From positions 1-17,849 of the forward strand of contig DAINAU010000088.1 in NCBI GenBank assembly GCA_036733285.1: a DNA stretch of 17,849 bases. Direction: 5' to 3'. Under the pieces are notes generated by a model. The model ran no database searches, was not told where the DNA came from, and saw only the letters and a program-made list of their open reading frames with translations. Shown one piece after another: positions 5,928 to 15,000 of this stretch; positions within the stretch are counted from its first letter, which is position 1, and the number at the start of each line of letters is the position of its first letter. The stretch is from JAGOBX01 sp036733285. Lineage in GTDB: Bacteria; JAGOBX01. A program made the position numbers and the translations under genes.

Positions 5928-7175
5928 TTATTTTGTCAGCCACAATTCCGGATTCACGGTTTTTTTTCCTTCTCTAATTTGAAAAAATAAACTTGTTCCG
6001 AATAGCGAACCCGTGTCGCCCGCCTTTCCGATAATTTGAATACCGTCGATTTTTTGCTCGGATTTAACCGTTATTTCGTTTAAATGAGCGTAAAGAGTAA
6101 TATAGCCGGAACCGTGAGAAATAATAATCGTCCATCCGAACGAATCAATCCAATCCGCAAAAATCACTATGCCTTCCGCCACAGAATATACGTCCTGATT
6201 CTGCGAGCATTTTATTTCAATGCCGTCGGTTTTAATTTCAAATTTGTATCTTGAATTTAATCCTGAAAATTTAGAGAGAATTTTGTTGTTTTTAGATTTT
6301 TTAACCGGCCAGGGCAATTTTCCTTTTTTATTTTTAAAATCGAGTTTGTTAAGTTCAATCATTTCTTTTGTCTGTTTTTGTTCTAATATCAGATTATTAA
6401 TCGACGCTTCGATAACTTTCATCTGCCTTTGCCTGTTATCGATTTCCGCGGAAAGAAATTCCCTGTTTTTGATTAATTTGGCGACGAAATTTTCTTTTTC
6501 ATTTTTTGAGAGAACTAATTGATTTTTTGCGGTTTCGTTTTCTTCAAGCAATTTATTTTTTTCGATTTTAACTGTTTCAACCGATTGTTTATCAGATTTA
6601 AGTTTAGCGATTAAAAATAAAATTCTGTCAATCTGAAGTTTGTCGCTTTGAGAAATCATATCGAGCATTTTAAATTTCAAAGAAAATTCGGTAATTTTTT
6701 TAGATTCGAGCAAAGCCATCAAATTTGAAAGAGAAGAATATTTTTTTTGTTCTTTAAAAGTTGAGCGGATGCGTTTGGCGAGTTTCTGTTTTGAGTTTGT
6801 CAAATTAGATTCGTTTGATTCAATTTGTTTTGATAAAACGGCAATATCGGATTCAAGTTCGGATAGTTTAAGGGAAATGTCCGAAATAACGCGGCTTTGT
6901 TCAACGATTTTATTTTCAATTTTTAAAAGTTCGCTGTTTAAAAGTTTTTGTTTATCCTTTTCAAATTCAATTTGATTCGCTATTTTAAGGATTTGTTTAA
7001 GGTTTTTTGATTTTTCAAGTTTTTGCAATTGTTCTTTATTTTTCAAGAGATTCAATTTTTTTTCAAGATCCGCAGTTTTATCCGTTTCGGTTTTCTGCGA
7101 GAAAGAACGTTCGGAGAAAATTAAAAAAAAACAGATCAAAAGACAGGCGAATCCGGTTGAAAAAAATTTATTCAT
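5928..7175 (-). CDS. envC: EnvC-like murein hydrolase activator (coiled coil plus degenerate LytM/M23 domain)
   Basis: By homology this is the periplasmic factor through which FtsEX switches on cell-wall amidases at division. Counting from the ATG at 7175 it has 415 residues: an N-terminal signal or anchor helix (about 8-25), a long charged coiled coil (about 30-280), and an M23/LytM domain (about 300-415). The LytM fold is recognisable (DVYSVAEGIVIFADW, GYITLYAHLNE, GKAGDTGSLFG, VNPELWL). However, the zinc-binding HxH is SLF (S395, F397) and the first HxxxD motif is replaced by TDGIE. Only the YAHL histidine (H364) remains. E. coli EnvC is similarly degenerate and works as an activator, not an enzyme. 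The gene overlaps ftsX by 8 bases from this ATG; a TTG two codons earlier is also possible. The amidase partner is not in the window. Confidence 0.85.
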   Translation of the reverse strand: MNKFFSTGFACLLICFFLIFSERSFSQKTETDKTADLEKKLNLLKNKEQLQKLEKSKNLKQILKIANQIEFEKDKQKLLNSELLKIENKIVEQSRVISDISLKLSELESDIAVLSKQIESNESNLTNSKQKLAKRIRSTFKEQKKYSSLSNLMALLESKKITEFSLKFKMLDMISQSDKLQIDRILFLIAKLKSDKQSVETVKIEKNKLLEENETAKNQLVLSKNEKENFVAKLIKNREFLSAEIDNRQRQMKVIEASINNLILEQKQTKEMIELNKLDFKNKKGKLPWPVKKSKNNKILSKFSGLNSRYKFEIKTDGIEIKCSQNQDVYSVAEGIVIFADWIDSFGWTIIISHGSGYITLYAHLNEITVKSEQKIDGIQIIGKAGDTGSLFGTSLFFQIREGKKTVNPELWLTK

Positions 7176-8052
7176 TTTCAATAGACATACTCATAAATCT
7201 TGATAAAGCCGCGAAAGAACCGATTAATCCGGCGAGAAAAGAGGCGACATAAATAATTGCGATTTCTTTTTGATTAAGAAAAGTAAAATTTAAATCTGCA
7301 AGAATCGGAAGCGGCAATTTATGAAGAATATGGTTAAAAAAAATATAAATCATAGAAATGCAAATCGTGGAAGAAATGAACATAGTAATGGCGGATTCGA
7401 TAATAAAGGGCAGTCTGATAAAAAATTTAGTTACGCCAATCAGTTTTTGAATTTCGATTTCGGCGGCTCTTGAATAAAAGGTAAGTTGAATCGTATTAAA
7501 CGCGATGAAAGCCGAAAAAATAAACATTATAAAGACAATGACGAATAATATATAATTAATTGTTTTATTTAAAGTTTGGAGATAATTCAATTTTTTTTGT
7601 CCCGAATCTATAGATTCTATTCCATTAAAATTATTGATTTGAGAAAGAAGTTTGGATATGATTGAGGCGTCGATTTTTTTTAAATGAATTTCAAAATAAG
7701 CCGGCAGCGGATTATCGATAATTCCTTCGATTAATTCCGGAATATCCTTAGAATAATCTTTGAATTCTTCAAGCGCCTGCTGTTTTGTCAGATATTTAAA
7801 TTCGCTGATATCGGGATTGGATTTAAGAAAATAATGAAGCGATTCAACGGAATCGCTCTCGATATTATCGTTCAAATACGCAATAATGGTAATGTCGCTT
7901 TTAAGTCTTGCGATAAAGTTCCCGATATTTTTTGACAGCAGATAAAAGAAAATAATGAAAAAAATGGAAATGGAAATAACAAATATTGAAATAATATTAA
8001 TGAACTTATTTCTTGAAAAATTTGAAAAACCTTCTTTAATAAAAAAAAACAT
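7168..8052 (-). CDS. ftsX: Cell division protein FtsX (ABC-type membrane subunit)
   Basis: FtsX is the membrane half of the FtsEX complex and passes ATP-driven shape changes to hydrolase activators outside the inner membrane. The 294 residues show the FtsX layout: a cytoplasmic N-terminus, TM1 at about 17-40, an extracytoplasmic domain up to about 160, then three helices (about 164-189, 216-238 and 259-281). The loop after TM2 holds the family hallmark AAEIEIQKLIGVTKFFIRLPFIIES. An AGGGA ribosome site lies upstream of the ATG. It starts 17 bases after ftsE and overlaps the envC-like gene, so FtsE, FtsX and the activator should be made together. Confidence 0.93.
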   Translation of the reverse strand: MFFFIKEGFSNFSRNKFINIISIFVISISIFFIIFFYLLSKNIGNFIARLKSDITIIAYLNDNIESDSVESLHYFLKSNPDISEFKYLTKQQALEEFKDYSKDIPELIEGIIDNPLPAYFEIHLKKIDASIISKLLSQINNFNGIESIDSGQKKLNYLQTLNKTINYILFVIVFIMFIFSAFIAFNTIQLTFYSRAAEIEIQKLIGVTKFFIRLPFIIESAITMFISSTICISMIYIFFNHILHKLPLPILADLNFTFLNQKEIAIIYVASFLAGLIGSFAALSRFMSMSIENE

Positions 8053-8069
8053 AATAATATCCCTGATAA

Positions 8070-8738
8070 TTAACCTGAAATTTTTTCGATTTTTCCTTGT
8101 TTTAAAACAATATTAATAGAATTATTTACCAGTCGAGCAAAGTCTAAATTATGGGTTGCCATAACGATAGTGGTTCCTTTGTAATTAAGATCCCGCAGCA
8201 AATCAATAATGGTTTTACCGTTATCAATATCAAGATTGCCGGTCGGCTCGTCCGCGAGAATAATTAAAGGGTCGTTTGAAAGAGCCCTTGCAATAGCGGC
8301 GCGCTGCTGTTCGCCGCTGCTAAGCGTATGCGGAAACGAATCTCTTTTATACCATAATCCGAGTTCTTTTAAAATTTTTTCGGTTTTAAGTTTTATAACG
8401 CTATTAGAAATATTAAGAGCGTTCATAATATAAGCGGTATTTTCATAAACGGTTTTATTATATAAAAGCTTAAAGTCCTGAAATACCACCCCGATTTTCC
8501 GGCGCAAATACGGAATTTTTGAATCCCTGATGTTAACTATATTTTCATTGTCAACAAATATTTCGCCCGAATCGGGATTTGTTCCTTTAAAAATAAGTTT
8601 TAACAGCGTAGTTTTACCGGAACCGCTGTGTCCGGTTAAAAAAACAAAATCGCCTTTTTTGATTTCAAAGCTCGCGTTGTCAATAGCTTTGACGGTTTTG
8701 TTTTGATACCATTTTTTTACGTTTGAGAATTTTATCAT
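8070..8738 (-). CDS. ftsE: Cell division ATP-binding protein FtsE
   Basis: FtsE is the cytoplasmic ATPase that pairs with FtsX at the septum. All ABC motifs are present in the 222 residues: Walker A GHSGSGKT (36-43), Q-loop VVFQDFKLL (Q87), signature LSSGEQQ (139-145, with Ser where Gly is usual), Walker B LIILADEP (158-165, catalytic E164), D-loop GNLD and the switch histidine H196. FQDFKLL after the Q-loop is typical of FtsE rather than of lipoprotein-type (LolD) ATPases, and the neighbouring ftsX confirms it. There is no ribosome site; the ATG lies only 6 bases after the stop of the upstream membrane protein gene, which points to translational coupling. Confidence 0.95.
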   Translation of the reverse strand: MIKFSNVKKWYQNKTVKAIDNASFEIKKGDFVFLTGHSGSGKTTLLKLIFKGTNPDSGEIFVDNENIVNIRDSKIPYLRRKIGVVFQDFKLLYNKTVYENTAYIMNALNISNSVIKLKTEKILKELGLWYKRDSFPHTLSSGEQQRAAIARALSNDPLIILADEPTGNLDIDNGKTIIDLLRDLNYKGTTIVMATHNLDFARLVNNSINIVLKQGKIEKISG

Positions 8739-8744
8739 AGTTTG

Positions 8745-10307
8745 TTAATTTATAATAATCAAAATAGTTCGAATGATTTTATTGTAAAAGTTTTCGAAAA
8801 TATTAGTCAACCCCATATCGCCTTTGAAAAGAATCATAACCGCCAGAATCATAAGGACTATTTGAATCGAGTTGAATAAAAATTTATTGTCGAATCTTTT
8901 GCGGTAAATATAAAGCCCGAATATGAACGACAATAATTGAAAAATAACAATAATGGATTTTGCGAATACCGGAATATCAAGCAGAGAGAACATATAAAGA
9001 CCGGCGCTTAAAACGCTGATATAATAGAAAACGAATAAGAAACAAATTCCTTTTATGAGATTTATAATCTGTTTTTCCCAGATAACAAAAAATAAAATTT
9101 GTATCGCCATAATTTGAAACATTCCGGTCTGCCAGACGACGTAATGATTTGTTAAAAAACTCATTTTATAAAGATAAATCGAATAAGCGGCGGCAATGCC
9201 GAGATTTCCTAAAAATAATAGGGATTCGCATTTAATAATAAAAATCAAATAAAATGAAACGATAATAATTAAACATAAAACATAAGAAATTTTCAAATTA
9301 GGAGTCAATTCAAACCGGATTATGGAATCGGAAATTGTAGTTTTGCGATTTTTAAAAAAATCGGATAATATTTCCAATTCGGATTCAAATTCTTCATTTA
9401 ATTTGCTTGTCGGCGAATAAATAATAAATTGATAAACATTGGTTCTTAATGATTTATCTAAAATTTTTATTCTTTGAAGCATAGTATGAGTAATAGGAAG
9501 ATATTTGATTTTATTGATTAAACCCGGATATTTGTATATGAGATTGTTTTTAAAAATTAGAAAATCCGCGCCGCCTGTCACGTTAGACAATTCGTTAATC
9601 TTATCAATCGAATATTCGTCTAACACATAAGCGTCGGTAATGCCGCCGTATTTTTTTATATCAGATTTGTTCGGATCAAGAAGGGCGATTTTAAATTGTG
9701 AGTTTTTAAAATATTCGATAGCGTTATCCTGATAAAATAAATTGATATTGGGTAATTCGTCGGGAATATTTAGAATTTCCAAATAATAATTATTTTGAAG
9801 GAACGGGCCGCCTGAATCGGAATACAATTTATGAACAGTAATATCGTTTTCTTGCAGCGAATCGAAAATTTTTTCCGTCAAATTTTTATTTTCAGATATA
9901 ATATATTTATAATCGGGATTAATTTTCAGATTTAAAGAGTTATTTGCGGCGCGTTCGATATCAAGGGGCGGAGGCGAGCATATTCGCTTATTATTAATAA
10001 TATCAGAGCCGGAAACGAAGGTTACAAAACCGTTTTGAATAAGTTCGCGCAAAGTAATTTTATCGAATAATATATGGGAAAATCCGTATTTTTTCAAGAG
10101 GTTTATATAATTCGCGGCTTCGGTTTTTAAAATTGATTCGTCGTTGACGTAATGAGTCAGCAAATCGCTTTTTACGCATAAAACGACTGAATTATTTAAT
10201 TGCAATATTTTTTTGTTTTGAAAATAGGTTATAAAAGTTAAGACGCAGAATAATAATAAAGCGGAATAAAAAATCAATCTTAAAGATAAAATAAATTTAA
10301 TTTTCAT
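8745..10307 (-). CDS. Polytopic membrane protein, possibly DUF5693-like, function unknown
   Basis: A 520-residue protein in the middle of the ftsEX operon. It has one N-terminal membrane helix (about 12-30), an extracytoplasmic domain (about 31-335) and six or seven closely packed helices in the last 185 residues. Parts of the soluble domain (the GFSHILFDKITLRELIQNG stretch, and the later ADFLIFKNNLIYKYPG before a run of basic residues) resemble what I recall of the DUF5693 family, which has the same layout but is usually longer. I could not check this. It overlaps prfB by 11 bases and ends 6 bases before ftsE, so it is translationally linked to both. The layout suggests an envelope-assembly or sensor role near the division machinery, which is inference from neighbours only. 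Confidence 0.7.
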   Translation of the reverse strand: MKIKFILSLRLIFYSALLLFCVLTFITYFQNKKILQLNNSVVLCVKSDLLTHYVNDESILKTEAANYINLLKKYGFSHILFDKITLRELIQNGFVTFVSGSDIINNKRICSPPPLDIERAANNSLNLKINPDYKYIISENKNLTEKIFDSLQENDITVHKLYSDSGGPFLQNNYYLEILNIPDELPNINLFYQDNAIEYFKNSQFKIALLDPNKSDIKKYGGITDAYVLDEYSIDKINELSNVTGGADFLIFKNNLIYKYPGLINKIKYLPITHTMLQRIKILDKSLRTNVYQFIIYSPTSKLNEEFESELEILSDFFKNRKTTISDSIIRFELTPNLKISYVLCLIIIVSFYLIFIIKCESLLFLGNLGIAAAYSIYLYKMSFLTNHYVVWQTGMFQIMAIQILFFVIWEKQIINLIKGICFLFVFYYISVLSAGLYMFSLLDIPVFAKSIIVIFQLLSFIFGLYIYRKRFDNKFLFNSIQIVLMILAVMILFKGDMGLTNIFENFYNKIIRTILIIIN

Positions 10308-11416
10308 TCTTTTTAGCCGCCTGTTTTTTTAAAAAAGATTTTATAAAGGGGTCGATATTGCCGTCCATAACGGATTGAATATTTCCTATTTCAACGTCGG
10401 TTCTGTGATCTTTAACCATCGTATAAGGTTGAAAAACATAAGACCTGATTTGACGTCCCCAAGCGATATCGGATTTATCGCCTGCGATTTTATTTATTTC
10501 TTTTTTCTTTTCTTCTTCGAGAGCGGCATATAGCTTGGATTTTAAAATCAACATTGCGCTCTCTTTGTTTTTATGCTGACTGCGTTCAGTCTGGCATTGG
10601 GAAACCAAACCTGTGGGAATATGAGTTATTCTGACGGCGGAATCGGTTTTATTAATATGTTGACCGCCCGCTCCGGAAGCTCTGTAAGTGTCGATTCTTA
10701 AATCTTCTTCGTTAATTTCTATTTTGATATCGTCGTTTATTTCGGGCATAACCGAAACAGCGGCAAAACTCGTATGTCTTCTGGCGTTTGAATCAAAAGG
10801 CGAAATTCTTACGAGTCTATGAATTCCCTGTTCGGTAGATAAATAGCCGTAAGCGAATTTGCCTTTTACGAGCAAAGTTACGTTTTTAATTCCGGCTTCT
10901 TCGCCGAGTTGATAATCTAATAATTCGTGTTCAAACTTCATTTTTTCAAACCAGTATAAATACATTCTATAAAGCATTTGAGCCCAATCTTGAGATTCAG
11001 TGCCGCCTGCTCCCGGATGAATATTTATAATCGCGTTATTCTCAGACAATTCGTTTGAAAAAAGCGTTTCGATTTCAATGTTTTCAAATAAAGTTTTCAG
11101 TTCTGAAATCTTAGTTTCACAAAAAGTCTTTAATTCCAAATCGTCGTATTCTTCAAGAAGCTGCAATGAAGCGTAGACGTCCTCTACGTCTTTATATATT
11201 TTATCATATAAATCAATATTTTCTTTAATTCTGCTTATTTTACGATTTACTATTGACGCTGTTTTGTTATCGTTCCAGAAACCGGGTTGAGTAGTTTTTT
11301 CTTCGAGAGCTATTAATTTATTTTTACCGTTTTCGTAGTCAAAGATACCTCCGGATATCGGATTCCGCAATTTTTTTTAATTCTGAGCATTGCTGTTTCA
11401 TTTCAAGATATTCCAT
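10297..11416 (-). CDS. prfB: Peptide chain release factor 2, expressed by +1 programmed frameshift
   Basis: RF2 ends translation at UGA and UAA. The gene is in two frames. A short first frame starts at ATG 11416 (or ATG 11419, which is only 3 bases from the GGAG ribosome site, against 6 for 11416). It runs about 25 codons to an in-frame TGA at 11341-11339, and the ribosome then shifts +1 to read GAC at 11340. The joined product is about 372 residues, close to E. coli RF2 (365). The second frame shows the codon-reading SPF motif (RISPFDSNARRH) and the catalytic GGQ (RASGAGGQHINKTDSAV), plus HPGAGGTESQDWAQML. Rising RF2 favours termination at the internal TGA and so lowers its own synthesis. 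It is the first gene of a minus-strand operon running into ftsE, ftsX and envC, and its end overlaps the next start by 11 bases. Confidence 0.96.
11338..11353 (-). promoter_or_regulatory. Programmed +1 frameshift site of prfB
   Basis: Read on the minus strand the site is CGGAGGTATCTTTGAC. It combines an internal Shine-Dalgarno-like GGAGG, three bases before the slippery CTT, with the poor stop context TGAC. This is the arrangement known from E. coli prfB. The tRNA on CTT slips to TTT, skipping one base, and reading continues at GAC. The short frame upstream stays open from the ATG to this point and the long frame continues from it, so this is recoding rather than a sequencing error. Confidence 0.96.
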
Positions 11417-11451
11417 CATTTTCTCCGCGAATAAAATTATTTTTTAACGAT

Positions 11452-11625
11452 AAACTGCGGACGGTTTTTAAAAGAACAACATTTTCGCCGCAGTTTTTGT
11501 TACTCAAGTCTATTTTTTTAAAAACCGTTAAAACGGTTATAAATAACGATTCGACTTTTATAAACCCAGCAATTAATTGATGGGTTTATAAAAAGAATAC
11601 AAAAACTAAAACCGTTTAACGGTTT
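11452..11625. repeat. Cluster of nested and alternative palindromes between divergent genes
   Basis: Five perfect pairings crowd into about 175 bases. AAACTGCGG (11452-11460) pairs with 11488-11496, and ACGGTTTTTAAAA (11461-11473) with 11516-11528. TTTTATAAACCCA (11556-11568) pairs with 11581-11593 around a 12-base loop. AACCGT (11523-11528) pairs with ACGGTT (11533-11538), and AAACCGTT (11609-11616) with AACGGTTT (11618-11625). AGTTTTTGT (11492-11500) also matches the complement of 11599-11607. The AACCGTT core recurs several times on both strands. It may be an operator region, a structured leader or a REP-like repeat; no T-run marks a simple terminator. Confidence 0.6.
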
Positions 11626-11679
11626 AAAAAAGTGGCTGAATAGTAAACAGTTATCCAGCTAAAAAACAGAAAAATTCTG

Positions 11680-11707
11680 TTGAAATATTTCAAACATAAG
11701 ATATAAT
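11680..11707 (+). promoter_or_regulatory. Promoter of the 73-aa membrane protein gene
   Basis: TTGAAA (11680-11685) and a perfect TATAAT (11702-11707) are 16 bases apart; transcription should start near 11714. A 7-bp inverted repeat (AACAGAA at 11665-11671, TTCTGTT at 11675-11681) touches the -35 hexamer and could be a repressor or activator site. Confidence 0.7.
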
Positions 11708-11736
11708 AAAACTATTAAAAAATCAAGGAATATTAA

Positions 11737-11958
11737 ATGCCGGACAATCAAAATTTTAATTCAAATATTTATAAAAAAAGATTAAAGACGAATTATAAAA
11801 AAAAAATATCGGCAAAATTGAAAAAGATAAAATTGTTTTTTTATTATAATTCTTATGAACGTCCGGTTTCTTATTTTACTTTATGGCAGTTTATTAAGAT
11901 TGCAGGATTTATTTTGGTTGTTGTATTAATATTCTATAAATTTTTTTTGCCGAAATAA
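11737..11958 (+). CDS. Small basic single-pass membrane protein, unknown
   Basis: A 73-residue protein I do not recognise. Residues 1-48 are polar and strongly basic (a run of Lys/Arg from 13 to 32). Residues 50-69 form one membrane helix near the C-terminus, leaving only a few residues beyond it. The basic N-terminus predicts a cytoplasmic location, with the protein tail-anchored in the inner membrane. It has an AAGGA ribosome site and a good promoter, so it is likely a real gene. It reads away from prfB and converges on the large gene beyond it. The 70-base gap to that gene holds only weak A/T pairing and no clear terminator. Confidence 0.7.
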   Translation: MPDNQNFNSNIYKKRLKTNYKKKISAKLKKIKLFFYYNSYERPVSYFTLWQFIKIAGFILVVVLIFYKFFLPK

Positions 11959-12028
11959 TAGTTTACCATTCAGGTCTATCCCCAAAAAACAGTTTTATTT
12001 TTTAAGAAATTTATAAACAAATAATAAA

Positions 12029-15000
12029 TCATTTAAAATAATTTTTTTTGAGAAAATATTTTTCTTCGTTTCCTATCATTGAATTTCCGTCAATATCCAA
12101 ATCGGGAAATATTTTGCCAAAATGTTTTTTTATCATAGCGGCGTCGCGTATATTGATAACTCCGTCTCTAAAAAAATCGCCGGCATAAAGAATTACGGGC
12201 TCGCAAACGTATTCCGGATACAAATAAAAATTTGAAACAAAAGATTTATACAAAGGTTTTGAAACGGTTAAAATAAAAGAATCAGAATATAAAAAACGCG
12301 CGACAAAAAATCCCGAAGAATCAGAAAAAGTTGAAAAAGATTCCGTTTCATTATATATAGTTATCATCGCGTTTGACGAATCATTATTGTTTCCTTCCAG
12401 AGAGATATAACCTGACGCCGTAAGTCCCGGAGAAAGAAAAATAGTATCTATTGCTGTTCTTCCAAAACCGTCGATAATTGTTACATTAATTGTTTCTGAA
12501 TATATAGATAAAGGAACCGAACAATTCCAAGTAGAAGAAGCGGATTGTGAAATATAAAGAGAATCGTTTATTAAAAGGTTTAAAGTATCGTTTGAAATTA
12601 AATTATTTGTTGTTCCGGCAATAGAAACAAATAATGCCGTTGTTTCGTATGTCAAACCGCTTGAAACCGGATTTAGAATAGCGACTGAAATTTCAGAGAG
12701 TTTAATTGTTATCGTATCGTATGCGATTCTGCCGAATTTGTCGGTTAATTTAACTAATATACTGTCAGATAAAGCGGATATTAAACCTGTTCCGTTCCAT
12801 TGAAAATTTGAAATCGAGCCGGCTGAATTAAAAATTGAATTGATAAAAATTTCGACCGAATCGCCGTCTGAAATATTTTGAGCCGAACCTGAAACAGAAA
12901 TAATTAAAACATTAGTATTGGAGTTATTTAACGGCGATAAGATTTTAATATTTGGAATAGGGAAATATGAAATTGTAAGCGTATCCCATCTGAATTCATT
13001 GAATTTATCGAATAGTTTTAAAGTAATAACGTTTAAAGAATCATTTAGAATTATGGAACTTGCCCAAGAGTCGTTCGGCTGCGAAATAAAAATAGCGTCA
13101 ATTAAATTTCCATTCTGGAAAATAAATATCGAGTCTCCGGCGTTTGAATTATAAGTGGTTCCGGAAATCGAAATAGATTGAGAAGTTGTTTCGGAATAAG
13201 GAGCCGGACTGCAAAAAACAATAGACGCCGGAGGATAATAATTTAATGTTATAGTATCCCATAGAATTCTTCCGAATTGGTCTGTAAGTTTTGCCGTAAT
13301 TCTGTCGCCGATATTGTTTATTTGGGAATTAACTGACCAATTCTCGTTTTCTTCCCAGATATAATAAGCGTCCTGACGGTTTGAATAATCGCCGTTTAAG
13401 AAGATTTCAATTTTATCAGGACCGGCAACTCCGCTTGAAGTTCCGGAAATTAAAATTGATTTTATGTTTGTATCCGTATTATAAGCGGGGTTTGATATTC
13501 CAAAAGAAATGGTTGTAAAATAGTGAGCTTCAACTGTGTCCGCTGATGTTCCGCACCAATCGGAAACAATAAAAGCTGTAATTGAATCGTTTGCCGAAAT
13601 CAAATTTGCCGTTCCGTTCCATTCCCCGTTATTTGCGTCTATTGAAAAAGAGCTCTGGAAAATTTCGTTCACAAAAATATTAATCGTGTCGCCGGAACGG
13701 GAATTATAAGATGAACCGGATACGTTTACAAATTGAGAATTAGTATCGTATTTAGCCCAAGGAAATATAATTCCAATTGAAGAATTACCGAAATAATTGA
13801 TTTGTAGAGTGTCGTAATACGTTCGTCCGAATCTGTCTATAAGAGTTGCTATAACGCTATCGTTTTGATTTGATAAAGAAACGGTTCCCTGCCATAATGA
13901 ATCGGAAGCGGCAATAGGAATTACAGATTGAACGGCATAATCATATAAAAATTCCGGCGAGTTATTGCCTTCAATATCTTCTAGAACTCCGAGAAATGTT
14001 GAAGCGGATAAAACGACGGCGTCTCCGGGGAAAGAAAAATTTGAAGTTCCTTTTATTGTAATAATTTTTGAGTTTGTATCTATTCCGGAATTCGGATATG
14101 AAATTTTCAAACTGTGTTCAGGAAAATAATTTACTGAAATTGAATCGTAAGCGGTTCTTCCGAATCTGTCTTCGAGTTTAACGATTATTGAATCGGAGAG
14201 ATTTCCGCTTAATAAAGCGGTTGAGTTAAACGAACCGTCAAGTTCCTGAATAATATAAAATGATTGCGTTTCAGCATTGGTAAATACAGTTACTGTTCCG
14301 CCCCTGTCGGTTCCAAGAGTAGTTCCGGAAACTGAAATTTGATTTAAAAAAGTATCGTGAAAATTTGAAGGAGTTTGAATTTGAATCAACAATTCGGGAT
14401 GATAATTTACGGTAATCGTATCGTAACAGTTTCTTCCGAATTTATCATAGACAAACGACCATACGGTATCTCCGTAATCGGATAAAACAATAGTATCATA
14501 ATATGAACCGTCGCGTTTTGTCAACGTTATGGTTTCGGTCGAATTAGCGATTTCATTAAAAATAATCAAAGTGTCTCCGAAATCGGTTCCAATCGTTTTT
14601 ATGTCAAAATATAAAGGTTTAATCATAGAATCATATTCGGTAAAAATTAAATCCAGACTGAGTTCAAGGGGATGAAAATAATTTATGGCAATAGTGTCTG
14701 AAGCGGATTTTCCAAATTGTTCGTTTAAAACTGCGCAAACGGAATCTCCCGGAGATTGCATTATACATTCGTCCGACCATGAACCGTTTGGCTGTTCAAT
14801 GATAATTTCAGACGATAAATTTCCATTCAAATAAATTGAAACGGTATCTCCCTTCCAAGAATTTAAAGTGGTTCCGGAAATAATTAAAGTTTGATTGATT
14901 GTATCATACATATTTTCGGGAGATTGTATCGAAATTTCTGGCAAAGCCGTCGTGTTGATTTTTCCGGCGGTATGGGTTTCGCCGTTAGTAAAGTTTGAAG

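Noticed and set aside
6220..7252. Three plus-strand open frames opposite the envC-like gene
   Set aside because: They are complements of the Lys/Glu-rich coiled coil, which gives Phe/Leu/Ser-rich artefacts; none has a start signal.
8070..8738. LolD/MacB-type lipoprotein or export ATPase
   Set aside because: The FQDFKLL Q-loop and direct linkage to a four-helix FtsX-type protein and an EnvC-like factor favour FtsE.
11339..11341. In-frame TGA in prfB as a disabling mutation or sequencing error
   Set aside because: The context matches the known RF2 recoding signal exactly, so the stop is functional and the gene is intact.
10297..11370. prfB read as a single 357-codon frame starting at 11370
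   Set aside because: The ATG at 11370 lies inside the short first frame and has no ribosome site. Its first ten residues are out-of-frame sequence; the recoding site explains the N-terminus.
11556..11593. Intrinsic terminator
   Set aside because: The 13-bp stem is perfect but no T-run follows on either strand, and it lies between divergent genes where a terminator is not expected.
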